Below, in pieces: positions 37,941-48,068 of a DNA stretch of 64,000 nt. Source of the stretch: Nonlabens sp. (GTDB taxonomy: Bacteria; Bacteroidota; Bacteroidia; Flavobacteriales; Flavobacteriaceae); the NCBI RefSeq assembly GCF_018401815.1, contig NZ_JAGYKG010000007.1, forward strand, positions 1-64,000, in the 5' to 3' direction. The translations under genes were made by a program, and so were the position numbers. Below the pieces are notes generated by a model that was not told the DNA's origin, made no database searches, and saw only the letters and a list, made by a program, of their open reading frames with translations. How positions within the stretch are numbered: the stretch's first letter is position 1; each line of letters begins with the position of its first letter.

Positions 37941-39809
37941 TTATCTTTTTGTAATCGTAAATTCTGATCTACGAGACAATTCATATTCCTCAGACGTACA
38001 TTTTTTTGATGCGCAATCCACAACTGGAGCTGCCTCTCCACGGCCAACAGCTTTTAATCTAGAGGCCTCCACCCCTTGTGATTCTATGTATTTAATAATG
38101 CTATTGGCGCGTCTTTCTGTCAGCGCTAGGTTATAATCATCAGCGCCTCTTATATCTGCATAGGTTTCTGCAAGAATTTCAAGCGTAGGGTATTTTTTCA
38201 TTAATCCTACTAATCGATCCAGCTCAAGCGCAGCGTCTGGTCTAATATTTGATTTATCCAAGTCAAAATAGATCTTGTTAAGAATGATTTTATCTTCAAC
38301 AATTTCTGGCTCTGGCATCATGAGTACTTCTACCATAGCTGTTTCTTCTTCAGCAACTGATAGGGTAGCTTCACCACTTTCATATTTATCTTTTGCTCCA
38401 CGAGCAATAAGTTCTAAGTTGCAATCTGTAGTAAATACCGCTACACCATTTGCGTCTGTAGTCTGCCCTGGCATAGTATTATCCCCTGCATCTTGTAAAG
38501 AAACAATAGCACCTGGAATTGGCATTCCTGTTTTTGCATCTACTGCTGTTACACTAACTACTACTTCACAGATTTCAATTTTTTCTATTCCATATACGTC
38601 GTCGCCACCTTTTCCTCCTTCACGATTGGAAGAAACAAAACCTTTACCCGTAGCTTCTGAATAAGAAAAACCAAAGTCATCTAAGGGACTATTCACGGGA
38701 CTCCCCATATTAGTTACTTGACCATCTTTGTACCTGAACACATCTAGACCTCCTAGACCTAAGTGACCATTACTTGAAAAGTAAAGAGTGTTATCATCTG
38801 CAACATAAGGAAAGGAGTCGTCTCCAGTAGTATTCACTGCAGGACCTAAATTAACCGGATTAGAAATAAGACCGTCTTTAAGTTCTGCTTTATAAATATC
38901 TGTCCCGCCTTGTCCTCCTGGTGCTTCACTTGCAAAATAGATCATTTTTCCATCTTTAGTTATAGATGGATGACCTACTCCATATTCTTTGGATTCTAAA
39001 GAAGTAGTAGCAACATCTCTCCACTCTCCACCAGCATTTAATGCTCTGTAAATGGTAAGTTTACTTTCTCCATCTACCGCTTTTTCATAATCTCCTTTAT
39101 AATAATCTACACGAGTAAAAAATATGTATTTCCCATCTGGTGTAATGTCTAAAGTACCTTCGTGATATTTTGTGTTCACTTCACCCTTTACAAGTTCTGG
39201 CTTTCCTACGGTTCCCGCATCATCAATAGTTGCTTCATAAATATCTAAGTAAGGCTCTTTGTTCCATCCATACTTACCTCTATTCTCATTACGAGCACTT
39301 GAGAAGTAGAGCTTATTACCTACTTGTAAAGCTGAAAAATCACTTGCCTCCGTGTTGAATTGATGAGATTTAGTGGTAAATAGTTCTTTCATCCCAAGAA
39401 TCTCATCGATATAATTTGGATGTGATTTGTATTGCTTAGCGCGATCATCTGCAGGTTTTAAAGATGCAAATTGGTTCATTATGGTATTAGAAAGATCGTA
39501 TTTTTGAGAAGCCTTTAAAGACTGAGCATATCTATAAAGAGTCTCTGCCTGAGGATCATTTTTTATTGCTCTCGCATAATTTTTTTCGGCATTTTTAAAA
39601 TCACTGTTGTAAAAATAAGAATCTCCTAGTCGTGTGTAAACGTGTTGAGTTCTCACTCCGTTTTTGATCAGCTTTTCATAAGCCTCTGCAGCATCTACAT
39701 AACGCAGTTGCTCGTATAATTTATCTGCTTTTGCAGTTTTATCGGTTTGTGCTTGCGCGCTCATCGCAACACCAACGAATAAGATTAAAAATATGTATAG
39801 TTTTTTCAT
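37941..39809 (-). CDS. OmpA-family protein with TPR and PD40 repeats
   Basis: 622 residues. In order: signal peptide (ending SAQAQ), tetratricopeptide region (about 25-110), PD40/WD40-like beta-propeller repeats (SPDG-type motifs such as TPDGKYIFFTRVD and TKDGKMIYFASEA), a carboxypeptidase-like regulatory domain (TAVDAKTGMPIPGAIVSLQD) and a C-terminal OmpA peptidoglycan-binding domain (KIYFDLDKSNIRPDAALELDRL). This architecture is that of PorE-like proteins and of partners of PorP/SprF in type IX secretion and gliding systems. It lies 25 bases downstream of a PorP/SprF gene on the same strand. Confidence 0.92.
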   Translation of the reverse strand: MKKLYIFLILFVGVAMSAQAQTDKTAKADKLYEQLRYVDAAEAYEKLIKNGVRTQHVYTRLGDSYFYNSDFKNAEKNYARAIKNDPQAETLYRYAQSLKASQKYDLSNTIMNQFASLKPADDRAKQYKSHPNYIDEILGMKELFTTKSHQFNTEASDFSALQVGNKLYFSSARNENRGKYGWNKEPYLDIYEATIDDAGTVGKPELVKGEVNTKYHEGTLDITPDGKYIFFTRVDYYKGDYEKAVDGESKLTIYRALNAGGEWRDVATTSLESKEYGVGHPSITKDGKMIYFASEAPGGQGGTDIYKAELKDGLISNPVNLGPAVNTTGDDSFPYVADDNTLYFSSNGHLGLGGLDVFRYKDGQVTNMGSPVNSPLDDFGFSYSEATGKGFVSSNREGGKGGDDVYGIEKIEICEVVVSVTAVDAKTGMPIPGAIVSLQDAGDNTMPGQTTDANGVAVFTTDCNLELIARGAKDKYESGEATLSVAEEETAMVEVLMMPEPEIVEDKIILNKIYFDLDKSNIRPDAALELDRLVGLMKKYPTLEILAETYADIRGADDYNLALTERRANSIIKYIESQGVEASRLKAVGRGEAAPVVDCASKKCTSEEYELSRRSEFTITKR

Positions 39810-39834
39810 GGTTGTACTCTTTGCATGTTTAGAA

Positions 39835-40749
39835 TTAGAAGAAACGCGGCGATTGCATCACTTTACGTGGGAAGGCCAAGCCAAATGTTAAAAATACCTC
39901 GTGAGAGCTTTCAGCAACTACAGAAATATCGGAAACTATGCGATCATAAGCATAACCTACTTTAATACTCTCTGTGATATTCATTCCTATCAATCCGCTG
40001 AAGGAATCTTCATAACGGTAAGAAACTCCTAATTCAAATTTGTTGTTGAATAAAACATTTGTATTCAAATCAAAACTCACAGGAGAATCAAATGCTCCTT
40101 TAACCAAAACGTGTGGCTTCAATTTAATATTGTCAGCTACGTCAAAAACGTATCCACCTGTTAAAAAATAGTGTTGCGTCTCACTACCAAAATTAAGGCC
40201 GTTTTCATCAAGGTGTGTGCTGTTCAACATGTTAGGAACAGAAAAACCAGCATACCAGTTGTCCCCATAAAGGAAGGCTCCAGCACCAAGATTTAAATAG
40301 GTCTCATTAAGTTCTTCAGAAAAAAGCGGATCTCCTGGTTGTGTCGTCTGAACGGTATTCAGATTCACATCAAAAAAGGTAAGTCCTGCTTTAAGTCCTA
40401 AGGCTAGGGTAGTTTTTTCACCAACTTGTAACTTATAGGAAAAATCTCCATAGGCATTAGTTTCACTAATCGGACCTATATTATCTGAGATAATGGAGAG
40501 GCCTACCCCTGTTCTTTCCCCTAATGGTGTACTACCAGACAGGGTGATGGTCTCTGGTGCTCCAGTGATGCCCGACCACTGCTGCCTGTAAAGAGCTGTG
40601 ATGTTCACACCATCTTGAGTACCTGCATAGGCTGGATTAATAATATTTTGATTGTACATGTACTGTGTGTACTGGGGATCTTGTTGTGCATGCACTATAC
40701 TGGTTGCAGCGACAGAGATAAGCAGCCCCATTGCAAGTAATTTTTTCAT
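39835..40749 (-). CDS. PorP/SprF family type IX secretion system membrane protein
   Basis: About 304 residues. A signal peptide is followed by the family hallmark QQDPQYTQYMYNQNIINPAYAG and an outer-membrane beta barrel. Proteins of this family pair with secreted adhesins exported by the type IX system and with OmpA/PD40 proteins, as here. The ATG at 40749 is chosen because the TAACTTTG box (40755-40762, reverse strand) ends 5 bases upstream. The apparent GTG start at 40755 would lie inside the promoter. No large adhesin gene is in the window. Confidence 0.92.
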   Translation of the reverse strand: MKKLLAMGLLISVAATSIVHAQQDPQYTQYMYNQNIINPAYAGTQDGVNITALYRQQWSGITGAPETITLSGSTPLGERTGVGLSIISDNIGPISETNAYGDFSYKLQVGEKTTLALGLKAGLTFFDVNLNTVQTTQPGDPLFSEELNETYLNLGAGAFLYGDNWYAGFSVPNMLNSTHLDENGLNFGSETQHYFLTGGYVFDVADNIKLKPHVLVKGAFDSPVSFDLNTNVLFNNKFELGVSYRYEDSFSGLIGMNITESIKVGYAYDRIVSDISVVAESSHEVFLTFGLAFPRKVMQSPRFF

Positions 40750-40754
40750 TCTCA

Positions 40755-40762
40755 CAAAGTTA
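40755..40762 (-). promoter_or_regulatory. Promoter box immediately before porP/sprF
   Basis: TAACTTTG on the reverse strand matches TAnnTTTG with only five bases before the ATG, which predicts a leaderless or nearly leaderless transcript. Confidence 0.55.
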
Positions 40763-40992
40763 GTTTTAAGGTTGAGTTTTCAGTTTCAGATGGCTAAATA
40801 TAGAACGATTCTATTTATGATCTTGAATTTCTTCCTTCTAATTTCTCTTTCGCCTAAGCTAAAGAGTAAAAATAAAGAAATTTAGAATCCTATTGTTATA
40901 TCTAGTTTGGTGAATATATAAAAAACTACTCCTACTTATTGTTTAACAAAACCATAATAGATTAATGGCATATTTTAGGGTTCAATAGCGTC

Positions 40993-41988
40993 TTAATTTC
41001 TTCTAAACAAAGCAAAAACTGGAAAATGATCACTATACCCCCCTTTGTAATTGCCCCCTACAAATGTTCGGGCTGGCTGACCACGGTATTTCCCCTTCCA
41101 TTCTCTCAACATAATGCCATCAAAAATATCTGCTTTATAAAAATATAAGGACCCCGATACATGATTATGTAAACTTTCACTAATTATAATTTGATCAAAA
41201 AGATTCCACTTAAATTGGTGGTTTAAAGTGCCTCTATGAAACTTCTTTAAAGGAGCAGTAATATTATCAAATCCTTGAGGTAAAATCCCCTTTTTGATAC
41301 TGTTATTCTCTGGATCATCATTAAAATCTCCCATAATAATTACATGATGTGCCTCATTTATATCTAAATGTGGGTCAATGCGTTTCTTATTTGGATCTTT
41401 TATTTCTATGTGTTGAATTAATTGACTGGCAACCTCAACTCTTTTTGCATCGGTAGCCTCTGCACCATCACGACGTGACGGCCAGTGATTTATATAAATA
41501 TGTACTGGAGTCCCAGCTAAAACTCCTTCTACATATAATATATCTCGAGTAGCTTCTAGTACCCCTTCTTTATTTTTTAACTCTATAACGATAGGTTCTG
41601 AATAGCCGAGTTTAAAAACCCGAGTATCATACAGTAAGGCTACATCTATTCCTCTCTCATCCGCACTGTTATAATGAATATAATCATACTTTTTTGGAGC
41701 GAGTTTAGGTTGCATAATGAGATCATGAAGCACTTTTTTATTCTCTACTTCTGCAAGACCCACTATCGCTGGTAGCTTGCCTGTGAATTCAAAACCGATC
41801 TTACTTATAGCTTCACTTATTTTTTTAAGTTTCTTTTGATACCTGTTTTCTGTCCAATTCTTATGGCCAAATTCAGTAAAATCCTTATCTAATACTTGGA
41901 TATCTTTTATAGCATCAAAAAGATTTTCTACATTGTAAAAAGCAACAGTATACTGCTCAAAAGATTGGGAAGGAATAGACAAATCCAA
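40993..41988 (-). CDS. Endonuclease/exonuclease/phosphatase family protein
   Basis: 331 residues, EEP fold. Motifs in order: FYNVENLFD near residue 18, the catalytic Glu in VGLAEVENK, INHWPSRRDG, the MGDFNDDPEN metal-binding loop and the terminal GYSDHFPVFALF. Hydrolysis of phosphodiesters is expected; the substrate is unknown. No signal peptide. Reading starts at a TTG; a TACATTTG promoter box at 42003-42010 (reverse strand) lies 14 bases upstream and no ATG is available near it, so TTG is accepted as the start. Confidence 0.88.
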   Translation of the reverse strand: MDLSIPSQSFEQYTVAFYNVENLFDAIKDIQVLDKDFTEFGHKNWTENRYQKKLKKISEAISKIGFEFTGKLPAIVGLAEVENKKVLHDLIMQPKLAPKKYDYIHYNSADERGIDVALLYDTRVFKLGYSEPIVIELKNKEGVLEATRDILYVEGVLAGTPVHIYINHWPSRRDGAEATDAKRVEVASQLIQHIEIKDPNKKRIDPHLDINEAHHVIIMGDFNDDPENNSIKKGILPQGFDNITAPLKKFHRGTLNHQFKWNLFDQIIISESLHNHVSGSLYFYKADIFDGIMLREWKGKYRGQPARTFVGGNYKGGYSDHFPVFALFRRN

Positions 41989-42002
41989 AATGTTTTAAGG
42001 CT

Positions 42003-42010
42003 CAAATGTA
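42003..42010 (-). promoter_or_regulatory. Promoter box of the EEP-family gene
   Basis: TACATTTG on the reverse strand matches TAnnTTTG, 14 bases before the TTG start at 41988. Confidence 0.5.
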
Positions 42011-42339
42011 AGGCATAACTTCCCCAAACTGAAGCAATCCAAATGGGAAATAAAAGTTGAATGCCTTTTAGATATAGGCTGTTTATTTGTTTGTTTTGTA
42101 GCCGCTATACCTATTACAACCTTAGGTCCATTCTACTTTTTGGGGCTGCATTAGGAAAACAGTTTCCAGACCGCATGGTATTTGGAACATAGCAAGTTTA
42201 TTCGGCACCGTACCAAGCGTACTCTAAAAAATAAACTAGGTCTAAAAGTTATTTTTCCATATGGTTTACAATTCCCATTTGTACAGCCAGATTCAGTGCA
42301 GCAGTTTGATTTTAAAAAAGGTTTTATTTTATACCGTAC

Positions 42340-43110
42340 TACTTGTTCTATACTGCTAAAGCTAGCAGCATGACCATAAAATGCTGCGTCGCGTCATTGT
42401 ATAAAACAGATGTCTTAAACTTATAAGTTTCAGAGGGGGTTCCTATAAAGCCTCCTTGGCCTTTTTTTACATTATCAAAACCCGCATCATCTAAAACTAT
42501 AGCTTCATTAGAGTTGTCAAAGTGTTCAAAGCCAAAAGCGTGAAATTCTAGATCTTTCAATGCTGGGCCAGTATGACAAATAACGCACTATCCTTTACCT
42601 GCAAAAACAATAGCACCTCGCTTCTCTCGATCAGAAATAGCATTGTCATCTCCCTTTAAATAATCTTGCCATGGAGAACGACTTGCCAGAAGTGTTCTAT
42701 TATAAGCTGCAAGCGCTAAGCGCTACATCTGCAAAAGCCTGATCAAAAAGGCATCGGTAACCATTCTTCTTTACAAAATCTTCATCGATTTGAAGTCTGT
42801 GCATGTACTGACCAACTAAAGCTTGGGTTTCTAGTTCATGAAAATCCAAATGATTTTCAGGAACTCCTGTCGCTATACATCTAGATTCCGTTTCACAAAG
42901 GGGGTTCTTGATAAGTAACATTTACTCCAGTAGGTGCTTGTAATGGTTGTACATGTGCCGAGTCCAGCGCTATGTTTACATTAATTGCCTGCCTTCTCCA
43001 GCAAAACCGAAGCCAGTTCCTCCTTCCTCTATTCCTCATCGTAGACCAGAATAAAAGCTGGAAGCTACAGTACGACATGAAGCGCATAAATAAGCGCCTC
43101 CCATTAGGCT
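42340..43110 (-). pseudogene. Decayed di-heme cytochrome c peroxidase
   Basis: Several reverse-strand fragments together resemble a periplasmic MauG/CcpA-type di-heme peroxidase: LCASC...TGFGFAGEGR near 43000-43100, then QIDEDFVKKNGYRCLFDQAFAD, then SPWQDYLKGDDNAISDREKRG. The second heme site CVICH (42573-42587) is preceded directly by an in-frame TAG, and ALKDLEFHAFGFEHFDN to YKFKTSVLYN follows. Frameshifts and stops separate the pieces, so the gene is inactive. The boundaries are approximate. The remaining 42011-42340 and 43110-43461 sequence shows no gene. Confidence 0.8.
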
Positions 43111-43461
43111 CTTTTTAGGAACCCTGACTGCAGCTATTTCATGCAATAACAATTGTCCTAAAACAACTTAATGAGTGTTGAATAGATGAAATAGGCCTTG
43201 AGGTATCACTGGAAAATCATCAGGTTTTGGCAACAAAGAACGGGTTCTTTATCCACTAGCATTTTGCAATAGCTATTTCTCTAGACGAATGTCTAAGGCT
43301 ATTTTAGCCAACTCATAATCTTTGATACCTGTACAAGAAAGTAAAAATATAAATGAAATACTTCATAAGTAAGAATAGTGCTCTCCCATTGTGAAAGTCT
43401 AAATTAACAACTATTTCTCAACATTGAACTGCTTATGATTTCCTAACCATTAACAGTCTAT

Positions 43462-43469
43462 TACCTTTG
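43462..43469 (+). promoter_or_regulatory. Promoter box immediately before the MenH-like gene
   Basis: TACCTTTG matches TAnnTTTG and ends only four bases before the ATG at 43474, which predicts a leaderless transcript. Confidence 0.55.
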
Positions 43470-43473
43470 CTTC

Positions 43474-44229
43474 ATGAACAGATTACACTATACCTTTATA
43501 AACAACCATCAGCCTGTGGTGTTATTGATACATGGATTTCTAGGAAGTATGGAGCAATGGAATTATATAGAGCAAGATTTATTGAAGGCTTATTCATTGT
43601 TGAAAATAGATCTTCCTGGGCATGGGTTGACTGCTGAGTTTAAGGAAGACTACACCTTAGAAGAGCTCGGTTTAATGATCGATCAAATCTTAATTACAGA
43701 GCGGATAGAAAAAATTCATGTGGTAGGTCATAGTATGGGCGGTTATTTAGCTTGCGCTTTCGCGAAAGTGCAACCCGAGAAAATCTCTTCTTTAACCTTA
43801 ATCAACAGCATCGCTAGCAACGATACTAAACAACGAAAACTACTGCGCGATCGATCGATACTATTGATAGAAAAGCATCAGGCAGCTTACATAAGCATGG
43901 CTATAGGCAATCTATTTACCGAAGAAGAAAGAACCTTATATAAAACTCGTATAGCTTTAATGAAACAACAAGCAGATCAAATTTCCATTAAAAGCATTGT
44001 TCAAGCTCTAAAATGCATGCGAGACAGGGCTAATTATTTACCTTTTTTAAAAGGAATTGACTTTTCTATTACCTACATATACGGTGAACAAGATAAAATT
44101 GTCACTATGGAACTAGTTGAAAAAGAACAGATTCACTTAGGAGCAAAAGCAAAGCTTATCGACAACGGACACATGTCTTTGTTGATCAACCCTTTAAACC
44201 TACTAAAAAATATGTGTTTCGTCGAGTAA
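43474..44229 (+). CDS. Alpha/beta hydrolase, MenH-like
   Basis: 251 residues. Motifs: VVLLIHGFLGSMEQW (oxyanion region, near residue 15), DLPGHG, nucleophile elbow VGHSMGGY near residue 85, an Asp in IYGEQDKIV and the catalytic His in IDNGHMSLL. The composition and spacing fit MenH (SHCHC synthase of menaquinone synthesis) and related small hydrolases. A BioH-like role cannot be excluded, since no bioH is seen by the biotin genes. It contains the single imperfect palindrome copy (43755-43770), read as AFAKV. Confidence 0.82.
   Translation: MNRLHYTFINNHQPVVLLIHGFLGSMEQWNYIEQDLLKAYSLLKIDLPGHGLTAEFKEDYTLEELGLMIDQILITERIEKIHVVGHSMGGYLACAFAKVQPEKISSLTLINSIASNDTKQRKLLRDRSILLIEKHQAAYISMAIGNLFTEEERTLYKTRIALMKQQADQISIKSIVQALKCMRDRANYLPFLKGIDFSITYIYGEQDKIVTMELVEKEQIHLGAKAKLIDNGHMSLLINPLNLLKNMCFVE
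43755..43770. repeat. Iterated palindrome, copy 9 (imperfect, in MenH-like gene)
   Basis: One mismatch to the 16-base form (CGCTTTCGCGAAAGTG); codes for AFAKV. Confidence 0.8.
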
Positions 44230-44321
44230 TTGTGTATTTCAGCATATTTAATTGCTAAAAAATATATATTTAGGCTGGTTATCGTTAGATAATTCATTTT
44301 TATCCGTTAAACGCCTTATAT

Positions 44322-44552
44322 ATGATTAAAAACTATTCTCCATTAAAAGCATTAGGATGTTCCTTGATAGGTCACCGTTATCAGGTATCCTGTGAAGTGA
44401 ATGATCATATTCAAGAACTATGTTGTTGTACCTGCCATAAACAAATGACAAGAACAATTTACGGGAAATTTGTGCCGCTTAATGAACGTCATTCAGAAAT
44501 TAATCGCATTTTAAACCATGTAGATCGCAAAAGAAAAGAAGCAAGAATGTAA
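44322..44552 (+). CDS. Small Cys-rich protein, possible zinc ribbon
   Basis: 76 residues with a histidine and five cysteines arranged as GHRYQVSCEV and LCCCTCHKQM, followed by a basic tail. The spacing suggests metal binding, resembling small DUF1660-like proteins. It is cytoplasmic. It stands between the MenH-like gene and the convergent thiL, with only two bases between the stop codons of this gene and thiL. No function is assigned. Confidence 0.65.
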   Translation: MIKNYSPLKALGCSLIGHRYQVSCEVNDHIQELCCCTCHKQMTRTIYGKFVPLNERHSEINRILNHVDRKRKEARM

Positions 44553-44554
44553 AT

Positions 44555-45598
44555 TTACTCTTGAAAACTATTCCACCCCATTGCTTTTATAGGTATTTGT
44601 TCACCTCCTCGTGTCACTAAATTAATCCCGTAAGAAGCATCTACCACGTGTCCTATTACCGATAAACTAGGATTTGCTTTTATTTTGGAAAAATCTTCCT
44701 GTTTTATAGTAAACAACAATTCATAATCTTCCCCCCCGCTTAATGCAATTGTAGTACTGTCCAAATTAAACTCTTCACAAGCTGTAATCACTGTAGGGTC
44801 TAATGGTATCTTATCTTCGTATAAGGTCATTCCTACTTCACTGTGCTTGCATAAATGGATCATTTCAGAACTCAATCCATCAGATAAATCAATCATGCTG
44901 GTAGGGTGTACCTCGAGTTCTTCTAATAATTTACAAATATCCTTCCTAGCCTCTGGCTTTAATTGCCTTTCTAATAAATAGCTATAAGCCTCAATATCTG
45001 GCTGACTTTGAGGATTAGCTTTAAAAACAGCTTTCTCTCTTTCCAGAATTTGCAATCCCATGTAAGCAGCTCCTATATCTCCAGAAACCACTAATAGATC
45101 TCCTTCTCTTGCTCCTTTTCTACGCACGATTTTACCTGCATCTTGCTCGCCTATTGCCGTTACAGAAATAACTAAACCGCTGCGAGAGGCAGTGGTGTCG
45201 CCCCCTATAAGGTCCACTCCATAGGTATTACAAGCCATGTGAATACCTTCGTACAATTCATTGACGGCTTCAACAGGGAATCTATTAGAAATAGCAATGG
45301 ATACGGTTACCTGAGTAGCTCGAGCATTCATAGCATACACATCAGATAAATTCACCACGATCGCTTTATAACCTAAATGTTTTAAGGGCACGTAGCTCAA
45401 ATCAAAATGCACCCCTTCTACGAGCATATCTGTCGTTACTAACGTAGATTTTGTGTGATTTAAAACTGCTGCATCATCACCTATTCCTGTAATGGTAGAA
45501 TCTTGTTTGATCTCAAAATTCTTAGTTATAAAATCAATCAGGCCAAACTCGCCTAGGTTTTCTATTGGTGTGCGTTGTGGAGACTTATCTTCTATCAT
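44555..45598 (-). CDS. thiL: Thiamine-monophosphate kinase
   Basis: 347 residues. Phosphorylates thiamine monophosphate to the active diphosphate cofactor. The N-terminal ITGIGDDAAVL motif near residue 39 (metal and ATP binding), the TDMLVEGVHFD motif, the GGDTTAS loop and SGGEDYELLFT near residue 290 are all typical of ThiL. A TAATTTTG box lies 4 bases before its ATG. Confidence 0.96.
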   Translation of the reverse strand: MIEDKSPQRTPIENLGEFGLIDFITKNFEIKQDSTITGIGDDAAVLNHTKSTLVTTDMLVEGVHFDLSYVPLKHLGYKAIVVNLSDVYAMNARATQVTVSIAISNRFPVEAVNELYEGIHMACNTYGVDLIGGDTTASRSGLVISVTAIGEQDAGKIVRRKGAREGDLLVVSGDIGAAYMGLQILEREKAVFKANPQSQPDIEAYSYLLERQLKPEARKDICKLLEELEVHPTSMIDLSDGLSSEMIHLCKHSEVGMTLYEDKIPLDPTVITACEEFNLDSTTIALSGGEDYELLFTIKQEDFSKIKANPSLSVIGHVVDASYGINLVTRGGEQIPIKAMGWNSFQE

Positions 45599-45602
45599 CC
45601 TG

Positions 45603-45610
45603 CAAAATTA
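45603..45610 (-). promoter_or_regulatory. Promoter box immediately before thiL
   Basis: TAATTTTG on the reverse strand matches TAnnTTTG, four bases before the ATG at 45598, predicting a leaderless transcript. Confidence 0.55.
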
Positions 45611-45734
45611 CGATTTAGGTAAGAATGACCGCGTAAAAACGACCTAATATTTAAGAAAATACTACTCATCAACACTTTGAATAGCACTATACGAGAATAT
45701 CATAGTTACACTGTATTTACCGCCTCGTGTGTTG

Positions 45735-45742
45735 TATATTTG
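45735..45742 (+). promoter_or_regulatory. Promoter box of the suf operon
   Basis: TATATTTG matches TAnnTTTG, 26 bases before the ATG at 45769. It overlaps the in-frame GTG at 45727 region and so excludes that upstream start. Confidence 0.6.
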
Positions 45743-45768
45743 TAATCGTTATAAATAAGCTATTTTAT

Positions 45769-46098
45769 ATGATAAGTGTATCAGAAACCGCAAAAGCAAA
45801 ACTCGCTCAACTCATGAGTGAAGAAGGATTTGCAATCGATAAAGACTTTGTACGTGTAGGCGTAAAAAGTGGTGGCTGTAGTGGTCTTTCTTATGATTTA
45901 AACTTTGATAAGGAGACTGTAGAAACAGACAAGGTGTTTGAAGCAAACGACGTGAAAATCGCTGTGGATAAAAAAAGTTTTTTGTATCTCGTAGGAACTG
46001 TGTTAGAATTTAGCGGTGGTTTAAACGGTAAGGGATTTGTTTTCAACAATCCTAATGCACAAAGAACTTGTGGTTGTGGAGAGTCTTTCTCTCTCTAA
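45769..46098 (+). CDS. sufA: HesB/IscA-type iron-sulfur assembly protein
   Basis: 109 residues, A-type carrier that passes Fe-S clusters from the SUF scaffold to target proteins. The three cluster cysteines are in GGCSGLSY and the terminal CGCGESF. The ATG at 45769 is chosen because the promoter box at 45735-45742 lies within the longer frame that opens with GTG at 45727. It heads the suf operon; sufB follows after 50 bases containing one palindrome copy. Confidence 0.93.
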   Translation: MISVSETAKAKLAQLMSEEGFAIDKDFVRVGVKSGGCSGLSYDLNFDKETVETDKVFEANDVKIAVDKKSFLYLVGTVLEFSGGLNGKGFVFNNPNAQRTCGCGESFSL

Positions 46099-46115
46099 TA
46101 AGTTGATTTAAATGA

Positions 46116-46131
46116 CGCTTTCGCGAAAGCG
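46116..46131. repeat. Iterated palindrome, copy 10 (between sufA and sufB)
   Basis: Perfect CGCTTTCGCGAAAGCG, 18 bases before the sufB ATG. Confidence 0.95.
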
Positions 46132-46148
46132 GTTACAAGAAAAAAAAT

Positions 46149-47597
46149 ATGTCAAAATATACAGAAGAACAATTAGAAAAAGAACTCAAGAATAAAGAGT
46201 ACGAGTACGGCTTCTATACAGACATGAAGTCTGACACCATTCCCGTTGGTCTTAGCGAAGAAGTGATACACATTATTTCTGCAAAGAAAAATGAACCAGA
46301 ATGGATGCTAGAATGGAGACTACAAGCTTACCGAGTTTTTATAGAAATGGAAGAACCAGAATGGGCCAATGTCACCTATAAAAAACCTGATCTTCAATCC
46401 ATATCGTATTACTCTGCTCCTAATTCTAAGCCTAAATACGACAGCCTGGATGAAGTAGATCCAGAGTTGTTAGAGACCTTTAAAAAACTGGGAATCTCTA
46501 TAGATGAACAAAAGAAACTTTCTGGAGTTGCCATGGACGTCGTGATCGACTCTGTGTCTGTAGCAACAAGTTTTAAGAAAACACTTGGAGAGAAAGGAAT
46601 CATTTTCTGCCCTATTTCGGAAGCGATTCAAGAGCATCCAGAATTAGTAAAAAAATATTTAGGAACGGTAATTCCTCAAAACGATAATTATTACGCCGCT
46701 TTAAATAGTGCTGTGTTTTCTGATGGGTCCTTTTGTTATATCCCAAAAGGAGTGAAGTGTCCTATGGAACTTTCTACTTACTTCCGCATCAATGAAGGAG
46801 GAACAGGACAGTTTGAAAGAACACTTGTTATTGCAGATGAAGGTAGTTATGTCTCTTATTTAGAAGGCTGTACTGCTCCATCACGTGATGAAAACCAGCT
46901 GCATGCTGCTTGTGTAGAATTGATTGCACTAGATGATGCCGAAATCAAATACTCTACTGTTCAAAACTGGTATCCTGGAAATGCTGAAGGAAAGGGAGGG
47001 GTATTTAATTTTGTAACCAAACGTGGTATTTGCGAAAAAAATTCGAAAATATCTTGGACTCAAGTGGAAACTGGTAGTGCGGTAACCTGGAAGTATCCTA
47101 GTTGCATCCTTAAAGGGGATAACTCGGTTGGTGAATTTTATTCTATCGCCGTAACTAACAATTACCAACAGGCAGATACAGGAACTAAAATGATTCACTT
47201 AGGAAAAAACACCAAGTCTACCATTATTTCTAAAGGTATCAGTGCTGGGAAATCTCAAAATTCCTATCGAGGTCTAGTGAAAATAGGTGCCCGTGCAACA
47301 AATGCACGTAACTTCTCGCAATGTGATAGTTTACTAATGGGTAATGAATGTGGAGCGCATACCTTTCCCTACATTGAGAACAGCAACAGTACTTCAAAAG
47401 TAGAGCATGAAGCTACCACCAGTAAAATAGGTGAAGACCAAATTTTCTATTGCAACCAGAGGGGTATTGATACCGAAAAAGCCATTGCTCTTATCGTCAA
47501 CGGCTTTTCAAAAGAAGTATTGAACAACCTGCCTATGGAATTTGCCGTGGAAGCACAAAAACTTCTAGAAATAAGCCTAGAAGGATCTGTAGGCTAA
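46149..47597 (+). CDS. sufB: Fe-S cluster assembly scaffold SufB
   Basis: 482 residues, core of the SufBC2D scaffold complex that builds iron-sulfur clusters in the cytoplasm. Conserved segments include [41 protein letters not shown] with the cluster-related Cys near residue 250, and [20 protein letters not shown]. The right-handed beta-helix core and C-terminal helical part are complete. A lipoprotein gene intervenes between it and sufC, as is common in Flavobacteriia. Confidence 0.97.
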   Translation: MSKYTEEQLEKELKNKEYEYGFYTDMKSDTIPVGLSEEVIHIISAKKNEPEWMLEWRLQAYRVFIEMEEPEWANVTYKKPDLQSISYYSAPNSKPKYDSLDEVDPELLETFKKLGISIDEQKKLSGVAMDVVIDSVSVATSFKKTLGEKGIIFCPISEAIQEHPELVKKYLGTVIPQNDNYYAALNSAVFSDGSFCYIPKGVKCPMELSTYFRINEGGTGQFERTLVIADEGSYVSYLEGCTAPSRDENQLHAACVELIALDDAEIKYSTVQNWYPGNAEGKGGVFNFVTKRGICEKNSKISWTQVETGSAVTWKYPSCILKGDNSVGEFYSIAVTNNYQQADTGTKMIHLGKNTKSTIISKGISAGKSQNSYRGLVKIGARATNARNFSQCDSLLMGNECGAHTFPYIENSNSTSKVEHEATTSKIGEDQIFYCNQRGIDTEKAIALIVNGFSKEVLNNLPMEFAVEAQKLLEISLEGSVG

Positions 47598-47625
47598 ACA
47601 ACAACAACCAACAAATACATTGATT

Positions 47626-48063
47626 ATGAAGCGATTGTTTATTTTAAGTTTCTTAGTTTTAAGTGTAGTCTCTTGTAAAAATGATAAGGAAGCTACACCA
47701 GACACCCCAATAGTACAAAAGGCGACTCCAGAAGTTCTTCCCGAAGGACAGCAAGTCTACCGAGGGGAATTTATCTTTCTCACAGATGCGGCGGTACTGA
47801 CCACGAAAAACGAAATCTATGCTGTGGCCATCGACGATAAGATGAAAGAACTGGATAAGGCAGCACAAGCACTTAAAAAAACCGAATTCGATATGGTGAA
47901 CGTGGTCATTCACGCTACTGTAAAGCCCAACCCTATAAAAGCAGAATTAGGTGAAGGATGGGATGAAATGCTAACCATTACCAAAATTATAGAAGTAACT
48001 CCAGCAACAAGTGCCGATATGTTTAAGACTGGAAAAACATTAGATATTAAAGAAGTTAAATAA
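47626..48063 (+). CDS. Lipoprotein inside the suf operon
   Basis: About 145 residues. The lipobox VVSC is near residue 17, so the protein is membrane-anchored on the periplasmic side. The mature part (VYRGEFIFLTDAAVLTTKNE, then the GWDEMLTITKIIEV segment) is a small beta-rich domain that may belong to the NlpE-like or heavy-metal-stress group; this is uncertain. It lies 28 bases after sufB and 5 bases before sufC, so it is co-transcribed. Its link with cluster assembly is by position only. Confidence 0.75.
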   Translation: MKRLFILSFLVLSVVSCKNDKEATPDTPIVQKATPEVLPEGQQVYRGEFIFLTDAAVLTTKNEIYAVAIDDKMKELDKAAQALKKTEFDMVNVVIHATVKPNPIKAELGEGWDEMLTITKIIEVTPATSADMFKTGKTLDIKEVK

Positions 48064-48068
48064 CAGCT

